Assembly: GCA_027348305.1 (NCBI GenBank)
Contig: DAIEPS010000003.1
Span: 1 to 28,728 of the forward strand
Reading direction: 5' to 3'
Length of the DNA: 28,728 nucleotides
From: Anaerolineaceae bacterium
Lineage (GTDB): Bacteria > Chloroflexota > Anaerolineae > Anaerolineales > Anaerolineaceae
The notes beneath the pieces are model-generated. The model had not been told where the DNA came from and searched no databases. It was given only the letters and a program-made list of their open reading frames with translations. How positions within the stretch are numbered: the stretch's first letter is position 1; each line of letters begins with the position of its first letter. The translations under genes and the position numbers were made by a program. Shown here piece after piece: positions 21,739 through 28,728 of the stretch.

Positions 21739-23916
21739 ATGAAAAAATTCATAGCCGTTTTGCTGATCGTTTTTATCATATCCGCTTGTTCCAAGAATCC
21801 GACGATTACTGCGACACCAACATCAGGTTTGCCAACACCAGGGGTGACAACCGTTGCCGTCCCGGATGTAGCTGCTGCCGTCGGCCAATTCTTGAGTCTT
21901 TGGAATACCGGTGATTATGCTGGTATGTATGACATGTTGGCGCAGACCAGCAAAGATGCCATCAGCCAGGACGATTTTGTCAAGCTTTACACCGATACTG
22001 CTGGTGCGTTGAGTTTAAAACAAATTGATTCCGGAATCGTATCCACATTGGTGAAGCCGCAATCGGCGACCGTGGGATACCAGGTTAACTTTATTTCAAA
22101 TTTATACGGTGATATCAGCCGTACCATGGAAATGAACCTGGTGATCGAGAATAATTCCTGGAAGGTTCAATGGCATGAAGGGTTGATCCTGCCCGAGTTG
22201 ACGGGCGGCAATCACCTGGCAAGCAGCATTCAGGCCCCGGCTCGCGGAGACATCAACGACCGCAATGGCAATACACTGGCAACCGAAACCCAGGCAGTTG
22301 CTTTGGGGATCATCCCAAACCAGGTCTCGTGGCAGTATGAGCCGGTATTAGTGGATACACTTTCTGGCGCCCTGGATCTGCCTAAAAATATCATACGCGA
22401 CAAGTATAAAGATGGCGGAGATAATTACGTCCCTCTTGGCGAAATTACTCAAGCAGGTTATGACAAACATGCCACCACTTTTGATTCTTACGGTGGCCTG
22501 GTGAAGAATCCTTACACCTCCCGCTATTACTACAATGGCGGTGTTGCCCCACAGGTGCTCGGGTATCTAAGCCTCATCCAGGCTGAAGAAGTTGACAAAT
22601 ATACCCGCCTTGGATACTCACGCGATGCAGAAGTTGGGCGCGCCGGCATTGAATTATGGGGAGAGAAATACCTGGCCGGGCAACCTGCAGCAGATCTCTA
22701 CGTTGTCAAACCTGACGGCACATACGATACACGCCTGGCCAATGTGGACCCCAAGGCACCGGATACGATCACCCTCACCATCGACAAAGATTTTCAATCC
22801 CTGGTGCAAAAGGCCCTCTACGGTTTTACTGGCGCCATCGTCGTCATGGAAGTGGATACCGGCCGGATCGTGGCAATGGCATCTTCTCCGGATTTCGACC
22901 CAAATGTCATGCAACAGCAGAATTACAATTTTCAATATGCCTATAATGATGTTGTAAACTCTCAAAACGCACCTTTATGGAACCGGGCGCTTCAATCTTC
23001 ATATCCGCTGGGTTCAGTTTTTAAACTTGTCACTGCTGCGGCAGCACTTGAATCTGGTTTATACACCCCTGAGACCACTTACGAATGCACCAGCCAATAT
23101 ACCGAGTTGGCCGGTTTTGTGGGTGACGACTGGACCTTTACCAGGGGCTTGCCGCCATCTGGAAAATTGACCCTCCTCGAAGGACTGATGCGTTCATGCA
23201 ACCCCTGGTTTTATCATTTGGGGTATGACCTTTATCAAAGTAAGGGGCCAACTTATCTCGCGGATATGGCGCGTGGTTTTGGGTTGGGCTCTGCAACCGG
23301 GATTGACGTTTTACAAGAAGATGCAGGAAGCATTAACAACCCAACCACTGATGGCGCTGCAGTGCAAATGGGCATCGGTCAGGGTGATATGCTTGTGACC
23401 CCCATCCAGGTGGCTGATTTTATCGCGGCTATCGCCAATGGCGGCACGCTCTATAAGCCGCAAGTTATCGAAAAGATCACTTCTATCAACGGGGATGTCA
23501 TCCGATCGTTCACTCCTGAGATCAGAAACACATTACCGGTCAGCCAGGCCACTATTGCGGCATTGCAGGAAGGTATGCGCATGGTCGTGCAGGATAAACG
23601 CGGTACGGCTCACGCCACCTTTGCCGGCATGGAAACGCCGATCTACGGCAAGACCGGCACTGCAACCACTTCGCTGGAAGACCCCAATTCATGGTTTGCG
23701 GGCTACACCGATGCAAACAATCCTGATAAACCCGATGTCGCCATTGTTGTGATCGCCGAAAACGCGGGTGACGGATCAAAATATGCAGCCCCGATCTTCA
23801 AACGTGTGGTCCAGGATTATTTCCTCGGCGCGCCGGCTAACCTTTATCCCTGGGAATATGATTATTATCTGACCGTAACCCCCACCCAAAAGGGCGAAAC
23901 CACTCAGGCACCATGA
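21739..23916 (+). CDS. Class B penicillin-binding protein (transpeptidase), lipoprotein type with MecA-like N-domain
   Basis: The 725-residue product has a lipoprotein signal ending ISAC (Cys17). An NTF2-like/MecA N-terminal domain follows (about 42-150), then the dimerisation domain (about 163-335, starting APARGDINDRNGNTLA). The transpeptidase domain (about 345-705) has the three catalytic motifs: SVFK (426-429), SCN (486-488) and KTG (638-640). It should cross-link peptidoglycan stems outside the membrane. Lipid attachment plus a MecA-like domain recalls B. subtilis PbpC rather than the helix-anchored PBP2/FtsI. GGGAGG lies 5-6 nt before the ATG, partly inside a small hairpin. Its stop overlaps the rsgA start as ATGA. 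No mreBCD or rodA gene is in the window. Confidence 0.93.
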   Translation: MKKFIAVLLIVFIISACSKNPTITATPTSGLPTPGVTTVAVPDVAAAVGQFLSLWNTGDYAGMYDMLAQTSKDAISQDDFVKLYTDTAGALSLKQIDSGIVSTLVKPQSATVGYQVNFISNLYGDISRTMEMNLVIENNSWKVQWHEGLILPELTGGNHLASSIQAPARGDINDRNGNTLATETQAVALGIIPNQVSWQYEPVLVDTLSGALDLPKNIIRDKYKDGGDNYVPLGEITQAGYDKHATTFDSYGGLVKNPYTSRYYYNGGVAPQVLGYLSLIQAEEVDKYTRLGYSRDAEVGRAGIELWGEKYLAGQPAADLYVVKPDGTYDTRLANVDPKAPDTITLTIDKDFQSLVQKALYGFTGAIVVMEVDTGRIVAMASSPDFDPNVMQQQNYNFQYAYNDVVNSQNAPLWNRALQSSYPLGSVFKLVTAAAALESGLYTPETTYECTSQYTELAGFVGDDWTFTRGLPPSGKLTLLEGLMRSCNPWFYHLGYDLYQSKGPTYLADMARGFGLGSATGIDVLQEDAGSINNPTTDGAAVQMGIGQGDMLVTPIQVADFIAAIANGGTLYKPQVIEKITSINGDVIRSFTPEIRNTLPVSQATIAALQEGMRMVVQDKRGTAHATFAGMETPIYGKTGTATTSLEDPNSWFAGYTDANNPDKPDVAIVVIAENAGDGSKYAAPIFKRVVQDYFLGAPANLYPWEYDYYLTVTPTQKGETTQAP

Positions 23917-24824
23917 CCCCAGAGACTGTTTCAGGTTGGGTTTCCCGCTTTCAATCCGGTTTTTACACGATCCAAACCGAGCAGGGCAAAGTTGTGTGTG
24001 TGCTGCGAGGCAGACTGAAAAGGCGAACCATCCAGGGGGATGTGATCAGCATCGGCGACCGGGTGCAGATCAGTCTATTGTCTGATGGCACCGGCGCGGT
24101 GGAATTCATTGAACCACGCCACAGCGAGTTGGTGCGCCTTGATCCAACCCCCAGGGGAGATTTTCGCCAAATATTGCTTTCAAACCCTGACCAGCTTGTT
24201 GCTGTTTTTGCCTGTACACAACCAGAGCCGCATTTGCGCATGTTGGACCGTTTCCTGGTGATAGCAGAAAAACAGCGGTTGAAAGCCTTGATCGTTGCCA
24301 ATAAGGTGGACCTGATCGGCTTGCGCAATGCCAAGAAAATATTTGGGGTTTATCCTCCGCTTGGATATCCGGTAATTTATACATCTGCAAAAGAAGAGAT
24401 CGGGCTTAAAGAATTCCAAAAAGCATTGGTTGGAAGAATTTCAGCGCTGGCGGGGCCTTCAGGCGTAGGCAAATCAAGTCTTTTGAATGCCATTCAACCG
24501 GGGTTGGGGTTGGCCGTTCGCGAGATCAGTGCCTGGAATGACCGCGGCAAACATACCACCGTGGTTCGCGAAATGTTCCCGGTTGACGGCGGGGGCTTTG
24601 TAGCTGATCTTCCCGGCCTGCGTAAACTGTCGTTATGGGATACGGAGCCTGAAGAGTTGGATGGGTATTTTCCTGAATTACGCGGTTTAGTTTCAAAATG
24701 TCAATTTAACGATTGCACCCATTTTGAAGAACCTGGCTGCGCGGTGATAAAAGCTGTTGAAGAGGGCACTGTGAGTGCGGAGCGATACGAATCTTATGTG
24801 CGCCTGAGAATGGGCGATTATTAG
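23913..24824 (+). CDS. rsgA: Ribosome small-subunit GTPase RsgA
   Basis: The 303-residue product has the circularly permuted GTPase order unique to this family: the G4 motif NKVD (130-133) and G5-like TSAK (157-160) come before the P-loop GPSGVGKSS (181-189) and the G3 motif DLPG (232-235). An N-terminal OB-fold (about 10-75) and a C-terminal zinc site, C-x4-C-x-H-x5-C with Cys263, Cys268, His270 and Cys276, complete the protein. RsgA helps late maturation of the 30S subunit. The ATG overlaps the PBP stop by 4 nt (ATGA), so translation is coupled to the upstream gene. Confidence 0.95.
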   Translation: MTPETVSGWVSRFQSGFYTIQTEQGKVVCVLRGRLKRRTIQGDVISIGDRVQISLLSDGTGAVEFIEPRHSELVRLDPTPRGDFRQILLSNPDQLVAVFACTQPEPHLRMLDRFLVIAEKQRLKALIVANKVDLIGLRNAKKIFGVYPPLGYPVIYTSAKEEIGLKEFQKALVGRISALAGPSGVGKSSLLNAIQPGLGLAVREISAWNDRGKHTTVVREMFPVDGGGFVADLPGLRKLSLWDTEPEELDGYFPELRGLVSKCQFNDCTHFEEPGCAVIKAVEEGTVSAERYESYVRLRMGDY

Positions 24825-24870
24825 ATCGTTTAAATGACATAAAAAAGTAAAAAAGTGGCTGGTTTTGAGT

Positions 24871-24876
24871 TATAAT
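24871..24876 (+). promoter_or_regulatory. Possible -10 box for the five-TM protein gene
   Basis: A perfect TATAAT at 24871-24876 lies 53 bp before the ATG at 24930, preceded by GAGT. The -35 box is not evident. Unlike several other promoters here it would give a leader of about 47 nt. Confidence 0.4.
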
Positions 24877-24929
24877 GATTATCCATCATTGCCCACAACA
24901 AGACACATCAAAATTCACAACAGGTTTCT

Positions 24930-25772
24930 ATGAAAACTTCTGTGAACAATAGAAAACAATTAGTCGGTTTATTTTTTGGTCTGACTGCGGGATTGGCATT
25001 CGCTGTGTTTGCTTGGGGGGTTGATGGTTTTTTACTTGCCAGGGCGCATGGAGCTTATCCATGGGTGAAGTTTATCCCAGGTTTATTGATATGTTTGCTT
25101 TGCGGCGGGCTGGTGGGATGGCTCACAGTTCGCATGCATAACCCCGTGCTCAGAATTGTACTCTGGCTGGTATTTGCTCTTTTACTTTCGAAGTTATTTC
25201 TCTGGTTACCCATTAAAGCAACTCCGATCATAATCGGATGGTTTGACAGCTATTTGGGAAATTTCCTCAACTATCCACTTTACCAAGATTTTAGCCACGT
25301 CCAATGGGTTGGATTTGTGGTTATTGTCTTAATTTCAATTTTATGTGGGTTGCTTGAAAATGTTCTGATCGACCAGGCATTGTTCACCACCGGCACTTTT
25401 TCTGTGGCAATACCGTTAGTTATTAGTTTTGTGTTTTTTTGCCTGGCAGGAAGCACCATTGATGGAATTTACAACAAGAAAATTCGACAGCCCATTCTAG
25501 CTGTTGACAATTTGATCCAATTTGCCCTTGATAATACGAACGTTGATGTGTCTGCTGAGACAAGAAGGGCTATGCATTTGGCGGCGGTTAATACTATAAA
25601 AGATCTCCTTCCTTATGACCGAAGCCTGATATTAAGCAACTACGATCAAATGCTCGGCCAAATTGATGTGTTGGTCAAATTCAATGGCAATTGGGTAAAA
25701 TGTACGACTGTCTATAACCAGGTTACTTTTTGTAAACTCGTTTTTGACCTGCCAAAGCGAAATTATTCGTAA
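24930..25772 (+). CDS. Five-transmembrane protein of unknown function
   Basis: I do not recognise a family for this 280-residue product. It has about five hydrophobic segments (about 12-34, 47-67, 72-94, 126-146 and 155-175). A soluble C-terminal region of about 100 residues (180-280) has mixed charge and two Cys (CTTVYNQVTFCKLVF) that could pair if the tail is outside the cell. The predicted topology (odd number of helices) would place the N- and C-termini on opposite sides. The start has only a weak AGG before the ATG. It stands alone between rsgA and the oligopeptide ABC genes, with 105 bp before and 181 bp after. Confidence 0.7.
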   Translation: MKTSVNNRKQLVGLFFGLTAGLAFAVFAWGVDGFLLARAHGAYPWVKFIPGLLICLLCGGLVGWLTVRMHNPVLRIVLWLVFALLLSKLFLWLPIKATPIIIGWFDSYLGNFLNYPLYQDFSHVQWVGFVVIVLISILCGLLENVLIDQALFTTGTFSVAIPLVISFVFFCLAGSTIDGIYNKKIRQPILAVDNLIQFALDNTNVDVSAETRRAMHLAAVNTIKDLLPYDRSLILSNYDQMLGQIDVLVKFNGNWVKCTTVYNQVTFCKLVFDLPKRNYS

Positions 25773-25879
25773 GAACCGGTGCTTTTGAGAACTGGTGACG
25801 CAACTTGAGTGTGTTTGTGATCATAAAGTTAGATTAATGGTAGTTGTCTATGGTTGCAGTGAGGTGCAAAAATCCGAAT

Positions 25880-25897
25880 CATGGTAAACTAACCATG
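25880..25897. promoter_or_regulatory. Small palindrome upstream of oligopeptide ABC operon
   Basis: CATGGT, AAACTA, ACCATG is an exact 6-bp inverted repeat with a 6-nt centre, and the sequence inside includes a -10-like TAAACT (25885-25890). It could be an operator overlapping a promoter for the ABC genes, whose first ATG is 57 bp further on. The match is short and could be chance. Confidence 0.3.
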
Positions 25898-25953
25898 GTC
25901 TTTAAAAACAAAGTACGAAATTTCCTTAATCTTTTAACAAAGAGGATTCGTGG

Positions 25954-26943
25954 ATGATTGATCATTTACTACAAGTGGAGAATCTGGAAACCCAGTTTAA
26001 AACCCCAGATGGAATTGTTCATGCTGTGAACGGTGTCTCCTTCACCTTAAATGAAGGCGAAACACTGGGTGTGGTTGGCGAAAGTGGTTGTGGAAAAAGT
26101 GTTACGATGTTATCGTGCCTGCGGTTGATTTCATCTCCGCCAGGTAAGATCGTGGCAGGTGAGGCGTTTTTTCATGGGCAGGATCTGTTAAAAATGGATC
26201 CTGAAGAGCTCCGCCATGTGCGGGGAGCTCAGATCAGCATGGTTTTCCAAGATCCCATGACCTCGTTGAACCCGGTGATGACCATTGGCAAGCAACTATG
26301 CGAACCGCTCAAACTCCATTTAAACATGACTGACCAGCAAGCCACAAATCGAGCCATTGAACTGCTCGGTCTTGTGGGCATTCCCCGTGCAGGCGAACGC
26401 TTAAAAGATTATCCCCATCAATATTCGGGCGGAATGCGCCAGCGCGTGATGATCGCCATGTCACTCGCCTGCAACCCGCAGATCTTGATCGCCGACGAAC
26501 CGACCACCGCGCTTGACGTAACCATCCAGGCGCAGATCGTGGACCTGGTAAAAAGGCTGCGAGACGAAATGGGAATGGCAATCATCTGGATCACACATGA
26601 CCTGGGAGTGGTTGCCAGTATCGCCCATCGCGTTGCAGTGATGTACGGTGGTTTTATTATTGAAGAATCTGATGTAAAAGATCTTTATGCCAATCCGACC
26701 CATCCTTATACTTTGGGTTTGCTGGGAAGCCTTCCGCATATTGAAGACAAAGTTCATACCCGCTTATTCTCAATTGAAGGCATGCCTCCGGTTTTGTACC
26801 AGAAGCCAGTTTCCTGCCCGTTTGCTCCTCGCTGTAGTTATGTGACCGAAAAATGTTGGCAAGAGAATCCAAAATTGGAGACTGTGTCACCAGGCCATCG
26901 AGTGGCATGCTGGGTTGATACCAAATCCGGGAGTAAGCGATAA
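25954..26943 (+). CDS. Oligopeptide/dipeptide ABC transporter ATP-binding protein (OppD/DppD type)
   Basis: The 329-residue product has Walker A GESGCGKS (42-49), the Q-loop in MVFQDPMTSLNP (97-108), signature YSGGMRQR (157-164), Walker B ILIADE (177-182) and the H-loop His215. The C-terminal extension of about 70 residues, with the cysteine cluster CPFAPRCSYVTEKC, is specific to the oligopeptide/dipeptide/nickel uptake ATPases. It powers import of peptides bound by the lipoprotein encoded at 28029. AAAGAGGA lies before the ATG. Its TAA overlaps the next ATG by one base (TAATG), so the two ATPases are made in matched amounts. No permease gene lies upstream; these are probably beyond the right edge. 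Confidence 0.93.
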   Translation: MIDHLLQVENLETQFKTPDGIVHAVNGVSFTLNEGETLGVVGESGCGKSVTMLSCLRLISSPPGKIVAGEAFFHGQDLLKMDPEELRHVRGAQISMVFQDPMTSLNPVMTIGKQLCEPLKLHLNMTDQQATNRAIELLGLVGIPRAGERLKDYPHQYSGGMRQRVMIAMSLACNPQILIADEPTTALDVTIQAQIVDLVKRLRDEMGMAIIWITHDLGVVASIAHRVAVMYGGFIIEESDVKDLYANPTHPYTLGLLGSLPHIEDKVHTRLFSIEGMPPVLYQKPVSCPFAPRCSYVTEKCWQENPKLETVSPGHRVACWVDTKSGSKR

Positions 26944-27923
26944 TGGAAACCGAAAAAAAGACCTTGATCAAAGTAAATAATCTGGTAATGCACTTTCCCA
27001 TTTATCGTGGAGTGATCAGCCGCCAGGTTGGTGCAGTACACGCCGTGGATGGTATTTCTTTCGATGTCCAGGAAGGTGAAACCCTTGGATTGGTAGGCGA
27101 ATCGGGCTGCGGCAAATCCACCACTGGCAGAACCATTCTGCAGCTCTATAAGCCAACTTCTGGTGAGGTCTATTACAAAGACAAGAACCTGGTGAAACTC
27201 AGACCTGAAGCCATGCGCATGATGAGACGTGAAATGCAAATGATCTTTCAGGATCCGTATGCCAGTTTGAACCCTCGCATGACCGTCAGGGATATTATTG
27301 GCGAACCACTGATGGCATTTGGTGAAGCAAGCGGCAAAGAGATCACTGACCGTGTTGCTGATCTGCTTAAACTCGTCAAGCTGAATCCCGATTTTGCCAG
27401 CCGCTATCCGCATGAGTTCTCAGGTGGACAGCGCCAAAGAATCGGTGTCGCAAGGGCTTTGGCCATTAATCCATCATTTATCGTTTGCGATGAACCCATT
27501 TCCGCTCTGGATGTCTCCATTCAGGCGCAAGTGGTTAACCTGCTTGAAGACCTTCAAAAAGAATTCAACCTTACCTATTTGTTCATCGCACATGATCTTT
27601 CAATGGTGCGTCATATCAGTAATCGCGTAGCCGTGATGTATTTGGGTATCATTGTTGAAATTGCAGACCGCGATACGTTGTATGTGAATCCTCTGCATCC
27701 CTATACTCAGGCATTGCTATCTGCAATTCCAGTTGCCGACCCTGTTTATTATGAGAAGAATCGCCGAAAGGTGTTGGAAGGTGATGTGCCGTCACCGGTC
27801 AACCCTCCTTCTGGCTGTCGTTTTCGCACGCGCTGCCCAATAGCCGACGCTCACTGTGCCGAAGTAAAACCAGAATTACGTGAGATCACGCCCGGCCATT
27901 TCGCTGCTTGCTTAAAAGTCTAA
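26943..27923 (+). CDS. Oligopeptide/dipeptide ABC transporter ATP-binding protein (OppF/DppF type)
   Basis: The 326-residue product has Walker A GESGCGKS (52-59), the Q-loop in MIFQDPYASLNPRMTV, signature FSGGQRQR (159-166), Walker B FIVCDEP (179-185) and the C-terminal oligopeptide domain with FRTRCPIADAHC. The N-terminus with HFPIYRGV before the first strand, and the insert LVKLRPEAMRMMRREMQ, are typical of OppF/DppF rather than OppD. It should form the heterodimeric ATPase with the upstream protein. No good separate ribosome site is seen, in keeping with translational coupling at TAATG. The binding-protein gene follows after 105 bp. Confidence 0.93.
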   Translation: METEKKTLIKVNNLVMHFPIYRGVISRQVGAVHAVDGISFDVQEGETLGLVGESGCGKSTTGRTILQLYKPTSGEVYYKDKNLVKLRPEAMRMMRREMQMIFQDPYASLNPRMTVRDIIGEPLMAFGEASGKEITDRVADLLKLVKLNPDFASRYPHEFSGGQRQRIGVARALAINPSFIVCDEPISALDVSIQAQVVNLLEDLQKEFNLTYLFIAHDLSMVRHISNRVAVMYLGIIVEIADRDTLYVNPLHPYTQALLSAIPVADPVYYEKNRRKVLEGDVPSPVNPPSGCRFRTRCPIADAHCAEVKPELREITPGHFAACLKV

Positions 27924-27935
27924 TAGATCTTTATT

Positions 27936-27971
27936 AAAGGAGGTGGTGTGTTTCAGAATTTGACCATGTAA
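27936..27971 (+). other. Strong Shine-Dalgarno with a possible seven-codon leader ORF
   Basis: AAAGGAGG (27936-27943) is a near-perfect ribosome site 13 nt after the OppF-type gene. The only frame behind it is GTG (27948) TTT CAG AAT TTG ACC ATG TAA, seven codons. It may be a leader peptide, a remnant of a deleted gene start, or chance. Confidence 0.25.
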
Positions 27972-28028
27972 TATATTTGAATCAAGTACCAAGACGAACC
28001 TAACGAATTCTCATAAGGAGGAGAAGCA

Positions 28029-28728
28029 ATGCGTAAGTTATATACGTTAGTTGGTTTGATTATGGTCTTCAGCCTCATTTTATCGGCTTGCGGTACCCCC
28101 GCCAAAACTGAGGCCCCTGCTGCAACTGAAGCTGCTACAACCGCTGCAGTAACCGAGACCCCGGCTGTTGAGCTTGTCTTGAACCCCTATATCGGTTCAA
28201 ACAAACTTGATGGCAACGGTGTTCCCCCCACATTCTTTGATGATGTCCATGTCCGCAAGGGTTTTGCCTACGCGTTTGACTGGGACACAGTCATCAATGA
28301 GGTCTGGAACGGTGAGGCTGTTCAATCCTTGACCCTTGCTCTGCCTGGCATGCCTGGCTACAGCGCGGATTCAGCCCATTACACCATGGATTTGGAAAAA
28401 TCCGCTGCAGAATTCAAGCTGGCTGATGTCGATAAAGATGGCATCGCCGCCGGTGACGAAACCGATGGCTCTGATATCTGGAACATGGGTTTCCGTCTTC
28501 AGATGCTCTACAACACTGGCAACTCAACCCGCCAGATCTATGCCGAGATCCTGCAGGCCAACCTCGCCCAAGTGAACGAAAAGTTCACCGTCGAAGTTCT
28601 TGGTCTGCCCTGGCCTGCTTACTTGGCTGCCCAACGCGCCAAGAAAATTCCTGTTATGGTTGCTGGTTGGTTGGAAGATATTCATGATGCCCACAACTGG
28701 TATCAGCCCTACACCACCGGTACTTACG
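28029..28728 (+). CDS. Family 5 peptide-binding lipoprotein, right end cut by window; N-terminal lobe appears missing
   Basis: The frame is open from the ATG at 28029 to the window edge (233 codons), with AAGGAGGAG 5 nt upstream. A lipoprotein signal ends ILSAC (Cys21), followed by an Ala/Thr/Glu-rich linker to about residue 46. The sequence then goes directly into VELVLNPYIGSNKLDG and FFDDVHVRKGFAYAFDWDTVINEVW. In OppA/DppA-type proteins the 'VRKAFAYAFD'-like helix normally lies more than 200 residues into the mature protein. The first lobe, including the usual 'PYEGM/LV' and early substrate-binding segments, is therefore not found. A DxDxDG-type loop (ADVDKDGIAAGDE) is present. The preceding ATPase genes support peptide uptake. 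The gene may be truncated, or the region collapsed in assembly. Confidence 0.85.
   Translation, partial: MRKLYTLVGLIMVFSLILSACGTPAKTEAPAATEAATTAAVTETPAVELVLNPYIGSNKLDGNGVPPTFFDDVHVRKGFAYAFDWDTVINEVWNGEAVQSLTLALPGMPGYSADSAHYTMDLEKSAAEFKLADVDKDGIAAGDETDGSDIWNMGFRLQMLYNTGNSTRQIYAEILQANLAQVNEKFTVEVLGLPWPAYLAAQRAKKIPVMVAGWLEDIHDAHNWYQPYTTGTY

Overview
The window looks like a chromosomal segment of a Chloroflexota bacterium of the Anaerolineae type. This is inferred from gene style (Ala/Thr/Pro-rich lipoprotein linkers, a VWA/FHA membrane protein next to PP2C, an oligopeptide-binding lipoprotein with an 'LPGMPGYS' segment) and moderate GC; no rRNA or other marker is present to prove it. Almost all genes are housekeeping or envelope genes. 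I see no phage, plasmid, CRISPR or transposase gene, and no tRNA or rRNA.

Layout. 1-1.2 kb (minus): a Nudix hydrolase cut by the window edge, and a two-LysM lipoprotein. 1.4-4.4 kb (plus): dnaJ/cbpA-like co-chaperone, HtrA-like lipoprotein protease and an eRF1/baeRF-like protein, ending at a strong bidirectional terminator. 4.4-5.1 kb (minus): a membrane-anchored coiled-coil protein. 5.2-8.2 kb (plus): murJ, a GNAT acetyltransferase and a SagB/nitroreductase-like flavoprotein, all overlapping. 8.6-13.6 kb (minus): dnaE followed by pfkA; dnaE is interrupted by one in-frame TAA. 13.6-14.3 kb: a 0.7 kb repeat-rich spacer with palindromic elements and duplicated tails of the next gene. 14.3-14.9 kb (minus): a DUF3267-like HExxH membrane protein. 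14.96-15.83 kb (plus): a CitE/HpcH-family lyase. 15.8-21 kb (minus): xpt-guaA (purine salvage and GMP synthesis), then a VWA/FHA membrane protein coupled to a PP2C phosphatase. 21-24.8 kb (plus): maf, a lipoprotein class B penicillin-binding protein and rsgA. 24.9-25.8 kb: an unknown five-TM protein. 25.9 kb to the end (plus): two oligopeptide ABC ATPases and a substrate-binding lipoprotein that runs off the edge and appears to lack its N-terminal lobe.

How the genes fit together. MurJ, the PBP and the LysM protein point to a peptidoglycan wall. FHA plus PP2C implies Ser/Thr phosphorylation signalling, although no kinase lies in the window. DnaJ plus HtrA form a protein-quality pair. xpt-guaA is a guanine-nucleotide operon. 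Gene starts alternate between two styles: Shine-Dalgarno or ATGA-coupled starts inside operons, and at least five first genes (dnaJ, murJ, the DUF3267 gene, the VWA/FHA gene, maf) where a -10 box lies 6-7 nt before the ATG, predicting leaderless mRNAs.

Most worth a second look: the single nonsense codon in dnaE, the repeated leaderless promoter geometry, the repeat/gene-tail array at 13.7-14.3 kb, the apparently internally deleted binding protein at the right edge, and the baeRF-like protein. I did not find a convincing wholly new multi-gene system.
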